This document shows positions 52,289-62,778 of a stretch of 64,000 nucleotides of DNA, piece by piece. Below the pieces are notes generated by a model that worked only from the letters and a program-made list of their open reading frames with translations, ran no database searches and was not told the origin of the DNA. Source of the stretch: Nitrospina sp. (lineage in GTDB: Bacteria > Nitrospinota > Nitrospinia > Nitrospinales > JACRGP01). The stretch lies in NCBI GenBank assembly GCA_024648695.1, contig JACAVV010000020.1:1-64000 (forward strand), given 5' to 3'. Numbering within the stretch: the stretch's first letter is position 1; the number at the start of each line of letters is the position of its first letter. A program made the translations under genes and the position numbers.

Positions 52289-53830
52289 ATGAAACTTTTT
52301 CAAAATACATCCATAATTCAAAAGCTCCACTCGATCATTCTGATCACCTGTGGCACGGCTCTTTTATTGGCAATGAGTGCGTTCACAGTTTATGAGTTCA
52401 CCACTTTTAAAGCATCCGAGGCGAGGGAAATATCGGGGCTTTCCCGGATTATAGGAATCAACAGCACCGCATCTCTGGAATTCAATGATCGGCAAGCGGG
52501 GAGGGAGATTCTGGATTCTCTCCGAGTGGACCCACGGATTGAAATAGCCGCCCTCTATTCCGCCGATGGCCGATTGTTTGCCAGCTACAAAAGGGGTATG
52601 TCGAATTCCCTGACCGTTCCCTTCAAACCCCTTCCGGATGGGGTATTCATAAAGAACGGTTATTACAATATGTTCAGTCCGGTCATGTTGGGCACAGAAC
52701 GTATTGGAAGCCTTTATATCAAAACCAATTTGAAGACTTTGAAAAAGCATATTCAGTTTTATGGCATTATCATGATTCTCGTATTGGCCGGTTCTCTGGT
52801 GGTAGCCTTCCTGCTTGCGTCCAGACTGCATAAAATGATATCGCAACCGATTTTAAATTTAGCCCAAACGGCCAATAAGGTGACGGAGCAAAAAAATTAT
52901 TCTCTGCGGGCAACCAAAACCAGCGAGGATGAGCTGGGCTCGTTGATCGATCAGTTTAATGAAATGCTGAACCAAATCCAGGCCAGAGACCACGCCATTT
53001 CGGAGGCTAAAAATGAACTGGACCAACGGGTCAAGGAACGTACCGAGGAATTGGAACGAGAAGTCCAGGTGCGCCAGCAAACCGAAGAACAATTGAAACT
53101 GTCTGCCAGGGATTTAGAGAGAAGCAATCAGGAATTGCAGGATTTTGCATTTATCGCCTCCCACGATTTGCAGGAACCTTTGCGCAAGATCATTACTTAT
53201 AGCACCAGAATTTCTAAAAAGTATGAAGGTCGTCTGGACGAAATGGGTAAAGATTATTTAGTCCGCATGCAAAAAGCTTCTATCAGGATGAAACGTTTGC
53301 TGGAAGACCTGTTAAAGTTGTCCCGGGTTTCCGTCCGGCACAATCCCTTTTCGGAAATCGATCTGGACAAAGTGGTGATGGAGGTTCTGGAGGACCTTGA
53401 AATCCGGATAAAGGGAACAAACGCCTGTATCCAGACCGAACCTCTGGGGCATATTGAAGCGGACCTGTCTCAAATATATATGCTGTTTCAAAACCTGATT
53501 GGCAACGCATTGAAATTTCATAAACCCGATACCCCCCCTCAGATAAGAATTGAAGGTGAGGTTTTGGATGAAACGACATTGGAAGTTCGAGTCCGGGACA
53601 ACGGAATCGGTTTTGAAACCAAACATGTTGAGCGTATTTTTAAACCCTTTGAACGCCTGCACGGTCGATCCCATTTTGAAGGCAGTGGAATTGGCCTTTC
53701 GGTGTGCAAAAAAATCATACAGCGCCATTCCGGAATGATTGAAGTCGACAGCGCACCCGGCGAAGGCAGTTCGTTCATTATCAGGTTGCCCTTGAAACAA
53801 AATGGGGCATCCGGAGAGAACACTGCTTGA
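52289..53830 (+). CDS. CHASE8-like / HAMP / histidine kinase
   Basis: A 513-residue sensor kinase. There are membrane segments near 15-40 and 160-180 around a periplasmic sensor of CHASE8 type ('EISGLSRIIGINSTASLEFNDRQAGREILDSLRVDPRIEIAALYSADG'). A HAMP domain (~185-235), coiled coil, HisKA with phospho-acceptor His292 ('FIASHDLQEPLRKI') and a HATPase_c with 'NLIGNALKFH', 'VRDNGIGFE' and 'GSGIGLSVCKKI' follow. The 'SHDLQEPLR' box is that of phytochrome-type kinases. No response regulator is in its operon. The YfiR-like gene just upstream probably controls it. It faces the hybrid kinase gene tail to tail. Confidence 0.9.
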   Translation: MKLFQNTSIIQKLHSIILITCGTALLLAMSAFTVYEFTTFKASEAREISGLSRIIGINSTASLEFNDRQAGREILDSLRVDPRIEIAALYSADGRLFASYKRGMSNSLTVPFKPLPDGVFIKNGYYNMFSPVMLGTERIGSLYIKTNLKTLKKHIQFYGIIMILVLAGSLVVAFLLASRLHKMISQPILNLAQTANKVTEQKNYSLRATKTSEDELGSLIDQFNEMLNQIQARDHAISEAKNELDQRVKERTEELEREVQVRQQTEEQLKLSARDLERSNQELQDFAFIASHDLQEPLRKIITYSTRISKKYEGRLDEMGKDYLVRMQKASIRMKRLLEDLLKLSRVSVRHNPFSEIDLDKVVMEVLEDLEIRIKGTNACIQTEPLGHIEADLSQIYMLFQNLIGNALKFHKPDTPPQIRIEGEVLDETTLEVRVRDNGIGFETKHVERIFKPFERLHGRSHFEGSGIGLSVCKKIIQRHSGMIEVDSAPGEGSSFIIRLPLKQNGASGENTA

Positions 53831-53884
53831 CCTCTATTCAACAAGATACAGACCCTTATAAAAGTAAGAGGGTAATGGCTGTAA

Positions 53885-56800
53885 TCAGGAGGGGACCTTT
53901 TTTAAAATTTCCTGAATTTTGGCAAAATCATATTTTTCTAAAAAAGGCTCCAGGGTTTCTACCAAATTTTTTCCATTGTCATCATTGCTGGATACTTGGG
54001 AAAGTAGCGATTCTATTTCAGTTAATTGGTACAGGTCGACCGCGTTTTTCAATGCATTCAACTTTTCTGCAGGGATTTTTATTTTTGAGGGATCGAAACT
54101 ATTTGCGGTATCGGGTTTTTCGGGAAGATCCATTTCTTTTTCATACTCAAACTCAACCTTAAGGAGTCTTTTTAGACAATTGAAAATATCATTGATTCTG
54201 AACGGCTTGTAAATAAAATCATCCGCCCCGGCGATTAAAAAGCTTCGACGGCGGTTTTGGATCACAGAAGCGGTGATAGCCACAATCTTGAGTTGATTCC
54301 GAGAAAACTTTTCACGAATTTTCGTTGTGGCTTTCATTCCGTTCAGGACTGGCATCCGGGCATCCATAAACACGATGTCAAAAGGGGGATCCGTTGAATA
54401 AACCAGATCCAGGGCTTTTTGGCCATTTTCCGCTTCATGCACCTCGACTCCCACTTCCTTCAGAATTTGCATCAACATATCTCGATTTTGAAATACGTCA
54501 TCCACCACCAAAGCACGGACATTGAAACCCGGAGCTAAATGCGAAACCTTTTTCAGGTTTTCTTCTGAAGCCAGTGGAATTCTATCCACTGGAGGTAATG
54601 GGAGCTCCACAATAAATTGGGCACCTTCTCCCTCTTTCGAATTTAACCTAAGGCTACCGCCCATCAATTCGATCTGGGTTTTTGTTATTGCAAGGCCCAA
54701 CCCGGTTCCTCCTTTTTTGTTTCCCGATTCGCTTTGCCAAAACGGATCGAAAATGTGTTCCTGAATATTAGAAGGAATTCCGGGTCCGCTATCGCTCACC
54801 TCGAATCGGAAAGTTTCTTCTTTAGTAAACCGGACATCAAACCGTACCCACCCCGAATCTGTAAATTTGACCGCATTGCCCAGCAAATTAATCAAAATTT
54901 GACGAACTTTGGTTTCATCTCCTTGAACCCAATATGCATTGCCCAAACCAGTCGAATGGAAATTTAAACCTTGGGTTGTACACTTATCATTGAACATGCC
55001 AAATAGGGATTCAACCATACAATTTAAATCAAAATCCCCCAGATTGATTTCCATTTTTCCAGCTTCAATTTTGGATATATCCAGAATTTCATTTAAAAGT
55101 GAAAGCAGGTGGTCACCACTATTGAGAATATTTTTCAAAGCTTTTTTGTCTTCTTCGTCCTTCAATTTTCGATTCAGGATTTGAGTATAGCCCAGAATAG
55201 CATTCATAGGAGTTCGGATTTCATGGCTCATATTGGCTAAAAAGGCACTCTTGGCTCGATTGGCGCTTTCCGCAACAAGCCGCGCGTTATGCGCTTCCTG
55301 CCTGGATTTTTCCGTGAGGGCTTCTATGGCTTTACGGTCTGAAATGTCCCGGGCAATTCCAATAAATAAGCATCTTTCTTCTTCTTGAACCGCGTTCACC
55401 CTCAGATCCAAAGGAAAGGTTTCTCCATTTTTTCGTTTGCCCACCACCTCCCGGCCGATACCAATAATCTTCGCAACTCCTGTTTCCCAATAGTTTTTTA
55501 AATAACTGTCGTGTTGGCTCGCATGGGGATCCTGCATAAGCATGTTCACATTTTTTCCAATGACTTTTTGTTGTGAATACAAAAACATTTTTGAGGCAGA
55601 GGTATTAAAAGATTGAACGATCCCATTTTTGTCAATGGTGATAACGGCATCGCTGATGTTATCAACCAAGGATTGTAATCGTCGTTCACTTTCTTTATGA
55701 GCAATGATTCTTTGCTCTACCTTTTCCTTCATAGTGTTGAAAGCTCCTACAAGCATACCTATTTCGTCTTCGCTTGATTTGGGCAGGGGCACATTGTATT
55801 CACCTTTCGCAAAATTTTGAGAGGCCTGGGTCAATAAACTCAATGGGCGAGTCAATAAACTTGAAAAGTAAAGTGCCAGGATGGTGGCCCCCACAATCAC
55901 CAGAACTACCAGGATAATTATTCCTTTTAAAGTTGCCTTTAATACGGAAAGCACTTCGTCGGATTCCAAAAAATGACCGAATAATAAAAAGCGCTCAGGG
56001 TTATTCGGGTCCAATCGTTTCTTCTCGAAGTGTCCAATCCTTTTTTCTTCTGTTTTCGAGGGCAATAAAGTAAAGTTCGCCTGGTACGATTCCAATTCGA
56101 ACAAGGATTGCAATCCTTCCAGATCATTTTGAATTCGATGGTTTTTGTTGAATTCAAAACCGAAAGTTTTTTGGGTGTCAGGATGCCTTAAATAATCCCC
56201 TCGTGAATTGGTAACATACAAAAAGAACCGTTGATTCTCGAATTCCTTAAGGATTTTTTGAAAACTCATATTAATGACCACCATCCCAAAAATTTCACCC
56301 AGGTCTGAAAAAACTGGAACAGCACTACGAATCATGGGAGTATGAGGTTCTATTATTTTTCCTCGCTCTCGATTCAGGGTTATTTTTGATAAATAATTAT
56401 CTCCCGGACTTAATTTCATGGTCTCTTTAAAATAAGGTTGGTTTCCTTTGGGCTGAAGTTGGTTTTCCGGAATAATAAAAATTCCATTACCTCTACGTTC
56501 CACACGAACGATTTCTTTTCCATATTCAGATTTTCCAATGTATCGAACCTGAACATAATGCGGTCTGGATTCAAGGATTTGCTTGAAAATAGTTTGTAGA
56601 CGGGATTTCAAATTTTCTTCAGAGGATTGGCCCTCCTTATCAAACCCTCCCCCCTCTCGAGACCTTATGATTCCTTGTATGGGGGGCATTTGTCCCAGAA
56701 AATAAACATCGTTTTGCAGGGTTTGAATCAAAAGCGTGAATTCATTGGATTTTTTTTCAAGGGAAAACTTCATGTCCCTTAGAGACTGGTCTATCAAAAG

Positions 56801-56902
56801 ATCGTAGGTCTGGTTATACAGCACCCATCCAATACCACCAGATGAGCACAGCACCAAAAGAAAGGAGAGCAAGCCAAATTTATGGCCAATTTTAAGTTTC
56901 AT
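53885..56902 (-). CDS. hybrid sensor histidine kinase (Cache-HAMP-PAS-HisKA-HATPase-REC)
   Basis: A 1005-residue multidomain kinase. Membrane segments near 12-30 and 325-345 flank a double-Cache-like extracellular sensor; 'VRYIGKSEYGKEIVRVERRG' and 'GMVVINMSFQKIL' are typical. Then HAMP (~350-400), PAS (~410-520, 'DAVITIDKNGIVQSFN', 'KNGETFPLDLRV'), HisKA with His560 ('NMSHEIRTPMNAILGY'), HATPase_c ('NLLGNAVKFT', 'DSGPGIP', 'GGTGLGLAITK') and a REC domain with Asp847 ('DIVFMDARMPVLNG'). A short C-terminal part may be a degraded HPt-like helix bundle. It detects a small ligand outside the cell. It lies 69 bases after the next gene and is in its operon. Confidence 0.92.
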   Translation of the reverse strand: MKLKIGHKFGLLSFLLVLCSSGGIGWVLYNQTYDLLIDQSLRDMKFSLEKKSNEFTLLIQTLQNDVYFLGQMPPIQGIIRSREGGGFDKEGQSSEENLKSRLQTIFKQILESRPHYVQVRYIGKSEYGKEIVRVERRGNGIFIIPENQLQPKGNQPYFKETMKLSPGDNYLSKITLNRERGKIIEPHTPMIRSAVPVFSDLGEIFGMVVINMSFQKILKEFENQRFFLYVTNSRGDYLRHPDTQKTFGFEFNKNHRIQNDLEGLQSLFELESYQANFTLLPSKTEEKRIGHFEKKRLDPNNPERFLLFGHFLESDEVLSVLKATLKGIIILVVLVIVGATILALYFSSLLTRPLSLLTQASQNFAKGEYNVPLPKSSEDEIGMLVGAFNTMKEKVEQRIIAHKESERRLQSLVDNISDAVITIDKNGIVQSFNTSASKMFLYSQQKVIGKNVNMLMQDPHASQHDSYLKNYWETGVAKIIGIGREVVGKRKNGETFPLDLRVNAVQEEERCLFIGIARDISDRKAIEALTEKSRQEAHNARLVAESANRAKSAFLANMSHEIRTPMNAILGYTQILNRKLKDEEDKKALKNILNSGDHLLSLLNEILDISKIEAGKMEINLGDFDLNCMVESLFGMFNDKCTTQGLNFHSTGLGNAYWVQGDETKVRQILINLLGNAVKFTDSGWVRFDVRFTKEETFRFEVSDSGPGIPSNIQEHIFDPFWQSESGNKKGGTGLGLAITKTQIELMGGSLRLNSKEGEGAQFIVELPLPPVDRIPLASEENLKKVSHLAPGFNVRALVVDDVFQNRDMLMQILKEVGVEVHEAENGQKALDLVYSTDPPFDIVFMDARMPVLNGMKATTKIREKFSRNQLKIVAITASVIQNRRRSFLIAGADDFIYKPFRINDIFNCLKRLLKVEFEYEKEMDLPEKPDTANSFDPSKIKIPAEKLNALKNAVDLYQLTEIESLLSQVSSNDDNGKNLVETLEPFLEKYDFAKIQEILKKVPS

Positions 56903-56971
56903 TCAGTCATCCGTTTAAAAAACTGAAGGATTCGTGGGTATTGTATTTTGAATTCATGGGGGAAAAACAAC

Positions 56972-58237
56972 TCATTTCTGATACCCATGAAGCGTGATAC
57001 CGAATCGGGAGCCTTTTCCCATTTCACTCTCCACTTCAATTTCGCCTTTCATTGATTCTATCAGGTGTTTGGCTATGGTTAACCCGATTCCTACGCCTTC
57101 CACCTTGAAATCGTGATTTTGCAAACGAATGAATGGTTCAAAGATCTCTTTTAATTTATCCTCGGGTATTCCAATGCCTGTATCAGAAACGATAATTTTG
57201 ATTTTTCCGGACTCTAAAAAATTACGTTCAAGGTAAATATTTCCACCATTTTTATTGTAATTGATAGCGTTGGTTAGCAGATTCACCAATGCCTGAGCGG
57301 CCCTGATGGGGTCAACAAAAATGAAAGTCGAATGCTCGGATGGAATTTGGTTTTCAATGGTTACACCCCTTTCACGAGCAAGGGAAGAAATCGCAGGCAA
57401 AACACGCTCATCAACTAACCTGGAAAGGGGGAACTCTTCCATACCAATGATCAAATTACCCGATTCAATGCGGCCTAAATCCGAAATGTCATTGATCAAA
57501 TTTTGAAAGTATTCTCCGGCAATCTGGATTTTTTCAAGACAAGAGCATTGTTCATCAGTCAAGGGTTGTAAATTATGGGTTTCCATCGATTGAGAGAAAC
57601 CAAGAATCACATTTAAGGGAGCTTGCAGTTCCTGACCCATTCGGGAAAGAAACCGGGTTTTGGAATTGTTGGCCAATTCTGCCTCTTCCTTTGCTTTTTT
57701 CAATACAGCGGTCCGTTCAACCACTTTTTGTTCCAGGGCCATATTCGACCTTTTCAACTCTTCCAGCAACTTTACCATCAGCTTGGCATGCTTGATTGCC
57801 TTTAGATGAACGACTACCCTGGCCAACACCTCTTTTCCAATAAAAGGCTTCGCTATATAGTCCACACAGCCTAATGAAAAACCTTTTTCAATATCGCTGG
57901 GTTGGTTTTTTGCAGTGAGAAAGAATAAGGGGATGTCCCTGGTTACCGGATTTTCCTTTAACAGTTTACAAGCCTCAAACCCATTCATTTCCGGCATCAT
58001 CACATCCATTAAAATGAGATCGGGTTGGATGACAGGCGCATTTTCCACTGCGACCTTGCCGTTGGGGGCCATAGAAAAATCCAGTTTTTCCGGCTCCAGT
58101 AATCTTTTGATGACATCTATATTGGTTCGGTTGTCATCCACCAACATGACCTTGGAACCTTCAATGTTGATATCGCCAGAATCGTTGTTCATCAAGTTAT
58201 TGTCTGGTATTGGGTTATTGGCAGTAGTTTGCAACAT
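56972..58237 (-). CDS. REC - HisKA-like - HATPase signalling protein lacking the phospho-acceptor His
   Basis: A 421-residue soluble protein. A REC receiver (residues ~28-145) has Asp78 ('DLILMDVMMPEMNG') and the switch Lys in 'IAKPF'. A coiled coil (150-195) leads to a HisKA-like dimer region, but where kinases read 'SHELRTPLN' this protein reads 'GQELQAPLNVILGFSQ': Gln202 replaces His (codon CAG). The HATPase_c domain is intact, with 'LLTNAINYN', 'DTGIGIPE' and 'GVGIGLTIAK'. It may bind ATP and be phosphorylated on REC but should not autophosphorylate. It is upstream of the hybrid kinase and likely works with it. Confidence 0.88.
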   Translation of the reverse strand: MLQTTANNPIPDNNLMNNDSGDINIEGSKVMLVDDNRTNIDVIKRLLEPEKLDFSMAPNGKVAVENAPVIQPDLILMDVMMPEMNGFEACKLLKENPVTRDIPLFFLTAKNQPSDIEKGFSLGCVDYIAKPFIGKEVLARVVVHLKAIKHAKLMVKLLEELKRSNMALEQKVVERTAVLKKAKEEAELANNSKTRFLSRMGQELQAPLNVILGFSQSMETHNLQPLTDEQCSCLEKIQIAGEYFQNLINDISDLGRIESGNLIIGMEEFPLSRLVDERVLPAISSLARERGVTIENQIPSEHSTFIFVDPIRAAQALVNLLTNAINYNKNGGNIYLERNFLESGKIKIIVSDTGIGIPEDKLKEIFEPFIRLQNHDFKVEGVGIGLTIAKHLIESMKGEIEVESEMGKGSRFGITLHGYQK

Positions 58238-58431
58238 TTCTTTTTAACTTCAATATGATGGGGTTTGCGAAACACCTCTTCCTATCCCAAAGGGATAACT
58301 GTAACAAAGGATTTCTTCACCTCTCGTTCTTTTTTCAAGTATAAAAGGGAAGGATTTAAAAAACAATATTTAAAGCGCAAGCAAATGTAAATTTAAACTG
58401 TAAACCCTTAAAAAATTTTTAAATAAAGGCA

Positions 58432-58749
58432 TTAGGGTTTTTTTAAAAATAATTCCATTTGGGCCGCTATAAACCCGGCAATCGCTCCTCCCGATCCTGC
58501 GGCCATGATGAGTATGTCTTTATCTCCCGATTGCGATCCCCAAAATCCGCCACCTGCCACTCCGAAACAAATGATCACCAGAAACCTCCGGCCCCCCAAC
58601 CAGCCTACCAGGGACCCGATCAGGATTCCCAACACTCCCGCTATCATCATCAAAACAGGACTGTTCAGAAAATACCCTATGAGCAATCCGGTGGTTCCCA
58701 TCAGAACGATTCCAAAAATGACATCTTGTTTGGCTGATTTGGGCTTCAT
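58432..58749 (-). CDS. small glycine-rich membrane protein, unknown
   Basis: A 105-residue protein with three or four predicted membrane segments rich in Gly, Ala and Ile ('IVLMGTTGLLIGYFL', 'VLMMIAGVLGILIGSLVGWLGG', 'FLVIICFGVAGGGFWG', 'ILIMAAGSGGAIAGFIAAQ'). The pattern suggests glycine-zipper packing. No family is recognised. It lies alone between the kinase pair and the divergent beta-propeller gene. Confidence 0.6.
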   Translation of the reverse strand: MKPKSAKQDVIFGIVLMGTTGLLIGYFLNSPVLMMIAGVLGILIGSLVGWLGGRRFLVIICFGVAGGGFWGSQSGDKDILIMAAGSGGAIAGFIAAQMELFLKKP

Positions 58750-58817
58750 GTTACACTGAGTTTGGGAATGAAGGGTTCAAAGATTACCGATACAGGCGTA
58801 TTCAGGATTACCCAGAT

Positions 58818-59669
58818 ATGAGACGACTTGTTAATTTCCTGCTGATGGGGGCATGCCTTTTCCCTTGCACCGGTTTTGCCGTGGAGTGGAGCGGTTTCAA
58901 ATCCCCCAACCACGTTATTTACGATCCTTCCACCAGGACCCATTATATTTCCAATATCAATGGCAAGTGGAACTTTAAAGACAATAATGGCTTTATCAGC
59001 AAAGTCCACCCGGAAGGAAAATCCACCAACCATCAATTCATCCGAGGCGGTCAGGATAACATACAATTGCACGCACCGAAGGGGATGTTGATCTTTAAAA
59101 ATGAATTATTCGTCGCAGATATCGATACCCTTCGGCGTTTTGACAAAAATACCGGCAAATTGCTGGGAACCATCGATTTAAAAGTTCTGGGAGCCCGCTC
59201 TCTGAACGGTATCACCCTCGATGGGCAAGGAATTCTTTACGTTTCCGATACCCTGGGAAACGCAATCTATAAAATCAACATGAGAAAATCTTTCCAGGTC
59301 ACGCGGCTGGTGCGATCTCGGAACCTGGGTCAACCCAGCGGAATTTTGTACGATCACAGCCTAAAAAAACTGTTTGTGGCCGCCTGGGGAACCGGGGGGT
59401 TGTTGCTTGTTGACAGGAAGGGAAAAATCGGATCCCTTCCAACTGTGAAACTGAAAACTCCCGATGGAATCGCCAGGGACCGCGAAGGAAACCTCCTGGT
59501 CTCAAGTTATTCCTGGGGGGCGGTGTATCGCATTATTGACCTTTCCAGGGTGGAGGTAGTCAAAGGCAAACTGCGAACCCCAGCGAAAATATATTTCGAT
59601 TATTCCACTAACCGTATATTGATCCCGCTTGTCCGACCCGGAAAGGTAGTGACCCACGCGTTAAACTAA
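58818..59669 (+). CDS. exported NHL/SMP-30-like beta-propeller protein
   Basis: A 283-residue protein with a signal peptide (about residues 1-21, ending GFA). The rest has repeating ~45-residue blades: 'SPNHVIYDPSTRTHYISNI', 'APKGMLIFKNELFVADIDTLRRFDKNTGK', 'LNGITLDGQGILYVSDTLGNAIYKI', 'QPSGILYDHSLKKLFVAAWGTGGLLLVD' and 'TPDGIARDREGNLLVSSYSWGAVYRI'. This is a six-bladed SMP-30/NHL-type propeller. No catalytic set is obvious, so it may bind a ligand rather than hydrolyse lactones. A bidirectional terminator separates it from pntB. Confidence 0.82.
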   Translation: MRRLVNFLLMGACLFPCTGFAVEWSGFKSPNHVIYDPSTRTHYISNINGKWNFKDNNGFISKVHPEGKSTNHQFIRGGQDNIQLHAPKGMLIFKNELFVADIDTLRRFDKNTGKLLGTIDLKVLGARSLNGITLDGQGILYVSDTLGNAIYKINMRKSFQVTRLVRSRNLGQPSGILYDHSLKKLFVAAWGTGGLLLVDRKGKIGSLPTVKLKTPDGIARDREGNLLVSSYSWGAVYRIIDLSRVEVVKGKLRTPAKIYFDYSTNRILIPLVRPGKVVTHALN

Positions 59670-59681
59670 TTCCAGCAATGA

Positions 59682-59730
59682 AAAGTCTCTCTCCCCGGGA
59701 GACTTCTTATCCGTGGCCCGGGCGCACCCG
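59682..59730. repeat. truncated intergenic repeat (family copy)
   Basis: GTCTCTCTCCCCGGGAGACTTCTTATCCGTGGCCCGGGCG retains the end motif CTTCTTATCC plus the GGGAG core found at the right end of copy A. It is too short to be a whole element. Confidence 0.4.
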
Positions 59731-59771
59731 AAAAAAAAACTCCTTTTCCTGTTTGGGAAAAGGAGTTTTCC
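59730..59771. terminator. bidirectional intrinsic terminator
   Basis: AAAACTCCTTTTCC (59736-59749) and GGAAAAGGAGTTTT (59756-59769) form a perfect 14-base stem with a 6-base loop. The A-run before and T-run after let it stop both the propeller gene and pntB. Confidence 0.88.
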
Positions 59772-59806
59772 ATTCTTTATTGCTATTAACTCAGCATGTC
59801 GCCGGG

Positions 59807-61207
59807 TTACTTGGAAAGCGCCGCGTAAACCTCTTCCAGGGTCGTTTTGGCGTTACCAAACAACATTCGGGTGTTCTCTTTGAAGAACAATGGATTCTGA
59901 ACACCCGCATAACCTGTCGCCATTCCCCGTTTCAGGACCACGGTCGTGTTTCCCTTCCAGCACTCCAGAACCGGCATTCCCGCTATGGGACTGTTCGGGT
60001 CAGTTAGCGCCGACGGGTTTACAATATCGTTCGCCCCGATAACGACCGAAACGTCAATATCCGGAAAGTCATCGTTGATTTCATCCATTTCAAAAACGAT
60101 ATCGTAGGGAACCTTGGCTTCCGCCAATAAAACATTCATGTGCCCCGGCATACGTCCAGCGACGGGATGAATGCCAAAGCGCACGTTCACTTTCTTCTTT
60201 TTAAGCAATTTGGTGATATCACAAACCACATGCTGGGCCTGGGCGACGGCCATACCGTAACCCGGAATGATCATCACTTCCTTCGCCTCTTCCAGCAGGC
60301 TTGCGACCTCTGGAGCTTCCAGAGCCACAACTTCACCCTGTTCTTCATCGGAACCTGCGGTACTTCCCGATGTCGTACCAAACCCGCCGGCGATTACCGC
60401 CAGGAATTTCCTGTTCATGGCTTTGCACATGATGTAACTCAGGATGGCGCCACTACTGCCCACCAGAGCGCCGGTCACGATCAGAAGATCGTTATTGAGC
60501 ATGAATCCCGTTGCGGAAGCGGCCCAGCCCGAATAACTGTTCAGCATCGAAACCACCACCGGCATATCAGCTCCACCGATCGCCATGACCATATGAATCC
60601 CAAAAACCAGCGCGATCCCGGTCATGATCAATAACGGCATCGTTCCCCCTCCGGCCGCAGACTGATCGACAAATTTCACGCAAAGCCAGAGGGATACGAG
60701 CAATAAACCCAGGTTGAGCCAGTGACGCGCCGGCAGAAGCACCGGATTTCCACTGATTTTTCCGCTGAGTTTTCCAAATGCGATGATCGATCCTGAAAAC
60801 GTGACCGCACCGATCAGGATTCCCAGATAAGTTTCCACGTCATGAATGGACAGCTCGACGCCCGCGTAGTGTTGAAGTCGGTCGGGATCCATAAAATTGG
60901 CATAACCCACCAGAACTGCGGCCAGACCTACCAGACTGTGCAGAATCGCCACCAGTTCGGGCATCTCCGTCATCTGAACGCGTTTCGCCAGTACCAGGCC
61001 TATAGAACCGCCGATCAGTAAACAGAGAATCAGAATTACAATATTCGCCGTGACTCCGGCAATCGTAACGATCAGGGCGATCGACATACCGATGATGCCG
61101 TACAGATTGCCCCGGCGGGATGTTTCCTGGTGACTCAAACCACCCAATGCTAGAATAAACAGAATTGTGGCCCCTATATAAGAGGCGGTTAAAACTCCTC
61201 CTGACAT
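59807..61207 (-). CDS. pntB: NAD(P) transhydrogenase, beta subunit
   Basis: A 466-residue subunit of proton-translocating transhydrogenase. The first ~280 residues hold about nine membrane segments ('[21 protein letters not shown]' is conserved). The C-terminal domain III binds NADP(H), with '[18 protein letters not shown]', '[23 protein letters not shown]' and '[13 protein letters not shown]'. With PntA it uses the proton gradient to make NADPH from NADH, which an autotroph needs for CO2 fixation. It follows pntA by 11 bases. Confidence 0.96.
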   Translation of the reverse strand: MSGGVLTASYIGATILFILALGGLSHQETSRRGNLYGIIGMSIALIVTIAGVTANIVILILCLLIGGSIGLVLAKRVQMTEMPELVAILHSLVGLAAVLVGYANFMDPDRLQHYAGVELSIHDVETYLGILIGAVTFSGSIIAFGKLSGKISGNPVLLPARHWLNLGLLLVSLWLCVKFVDQSAAGGGTMPLLIMTGIALVFGIHMVMAIGGADMPVVVSMLNSYSGWAASATGFMLNNDLLIVTGALVGSSGAILSYIMCKAMNRKFLAVIAGGFGTTSGSTAGSDEEQGEVVALEAPEVASLLEEAKEVMIIPGYGMAVAQAQHVVCDITKLLKKKKVNVRFGIHPVAGRMPGHMNVLLAEAKVPYDIVFEMDEINDDFPDIDVSVVIGANDIVNPSALTDPNSPIAGMPVLECWKGNTTVVLKRGMATGYAGVQNPLFFKENTRMLFGNAKTTLEEVYAALSK

Positions 61208-61218
61208 TTTCTCGCCTC

Positions 61219-62778
61219 CTATTTTCTGAACATGTCGAGCATACGCCGCGTTACCGCGAATCCGCCCACAATATTAACTGCTGTAATCAAAACGGCGAAT
61301 CCCGCTATCGCCGCGATCATGGTTTCTCCGGAACTTATTTGTAAAATGGCCCCGATAACGATAATACTGCTGATGGCGTTGGTGACGCTCATGAGGGGAG
61401 TGTGCAGAGCCGCGGTCACGTTCCAGATCACCATGTATCCGACAAAACACGCCAGCACAAACACCGTGAAATGCGCCATGAAAGATGCGGGAGCCACAGA
61501 TCCCAATCCAAGCAAGGCAAGCCCGCCAACACCGAACGTAATCAGAGGTGCCAGCCAGGCAGGCGCTGGTTCCTTTTTCTCCTCCGGCTGTACTTCTTCC
61601 TTTTTCTCTTCCTGTTTGGGAGGTGCGGCAGACAACTTGGGAGCAGGGGGAGGCCAGGTGATTTCCCCGTCTTTGACAACCGTCGCGCCCCGAATGACCT
61701 CGTCTTCCATGTCCACTGTAATATTGCCGTCCTTCTCCTTGCACATATCCGTCAACAGGTGACGCAGGTTAGTTCCATATAACTGGCTGGACTGGGCGGC
61801 AAGGCGACTTGGCAAATCGGTGTAACCGATAATATTGACGCCATGAACCTTTTTCACAACGCCCGCCTCGGTTAATTTACAGTTACCTCCCTGCTCGGCG
61901 GCAAGATCAACGATCACGCTACCGTCCTTCATGGAAGCGACCATTTCTTCCTTGATCAATTCCGGCGCCGGTTTTCCCGGAATCAGGGCCGTGGTAATGA
62001 TGATGTCCACCTCTTTGGCCTGTTCCGCGAAGAGCGCCATTTCCGCTTCAATAAATTCCTTACTCATGACTTTTGCATAACCGCCCGTTCCCGAACCTTC
62101 CTCTTCAAATTCGAGTTCCAGAAATTCGGCGTCCATGCTTTCCACCTGTTCCTTGACTTCCGGCCGGGTGTCAAAAGCACGCACGATGGCGCCCATGCTC
62201 TTCGCGGCACCGATAGCGGCCAATCCGGCAACACCGGCGCCGATGATCAGGATCTTGGCCGGCGGCACTTTTCCGGCGGCAGTGATCTGCCCGGTAAAAA
62301 ACCGGCCAAAATGGTGCGCCGCTTCTACAACCGCCCGGTACCCGGCAATATTCGCCATCGAACTGAGCGCGTCCATTTTCTGGGCGCGGGAAATACGCGG
62401 TACGCTGTCCATCGCCAGCGCGGTTACTTTTTTCTCAGCTAACTGCTTGAGCACGTCTTCGTTCTGCGCGGGCCAGATAAAGGTAATCAGCGTTTGATTT
62501 TCTTTCAGTAAATCTATCTCTTTAACGTGGAGTTCCGGGTGAACCTCCAGAGGTCTGATCTTCAATATAATATCGCTGTTTTCCCAGACGGCTTTCGGAT
62601 CCTTTTCAACCGTGACGCCGACCTCTTCATAGGTCGAATCCGAAAAATGCGCGCCTTCCCCGGCACCGGTTTCAATCGTTACCTCAAAACCCAGTTTCAT
62701 CAGTTGTTTTGCGACATCGGGCGTCGCCGCCACCCGTTTTTCGCCGCCATGAACTTCCTTTGGAATACCAATTTTCAT
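61219..62778 (-). CDS. pntA: NAD(P) transhydrogenase, alpha subunit (undivided)
   Basis: A 519-residue protein. Residues ~1-375 are the soluble NAD-binding domain I: '[20 protein letters not shown]', '[29 protein letters not shown]' Rossmann loop, and '[20 protein letters not shown]'. A Pro/Lys/Glu linker (~380-405) is followed by four membrane segments ('[26 protein letters not shown]'). It is therefore the E. coli-like undivided form, not split into PntAA and PntAB. Its GAGGG ribosome site lies before the ATG at 62778. The promoter should be in the ~150 bases upstream. Confidence 0.96.
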   Translation of the reverse strand: MKIGIPKEVHGGEKRVAATPDVAKQLMKLGFEVTIETGAGEGAHFSDSTYEEVGVTVEKDPKAVWENSDIILKIRPLEVHPELHVKEIDLLKENQTLITFIWPAQNEDVLKQLAEKKVTALAMDSVPRISRAQKMDALSSMANIAGYRAVVEAAHHFGRFFTGQITAAGKVPPAKILIIGAGVAGLAAIGAAKSMGAIVRAFDTRPEVKEQVESMDAEFLELEFEEEGSGTGGYAKVMSKEFIEAEMALFAEQAKEVDIIITTALIPGKPAPELIKEEMVASMKDGSVIVDLAAEQGGNCKLTEAGVVKKVHGVNIIGYTDLPSRLAAQSSQLYGTNLRHLLTDMCKEKDGNITVDMEDEVIRGATVVKDGEITWPPPAPKLSAAPPKQEEKKEEVQPEEKKEPAPAWLAPLITFGVGGLALLGLGSVAPASFMAHFTVFVLACFVGYMVIWNVTAALHTPLMSVTNAISSIIVIGAILQISSGETMIAAIAGFAVLITAVNIVGGFAVTRRMLDMFRK

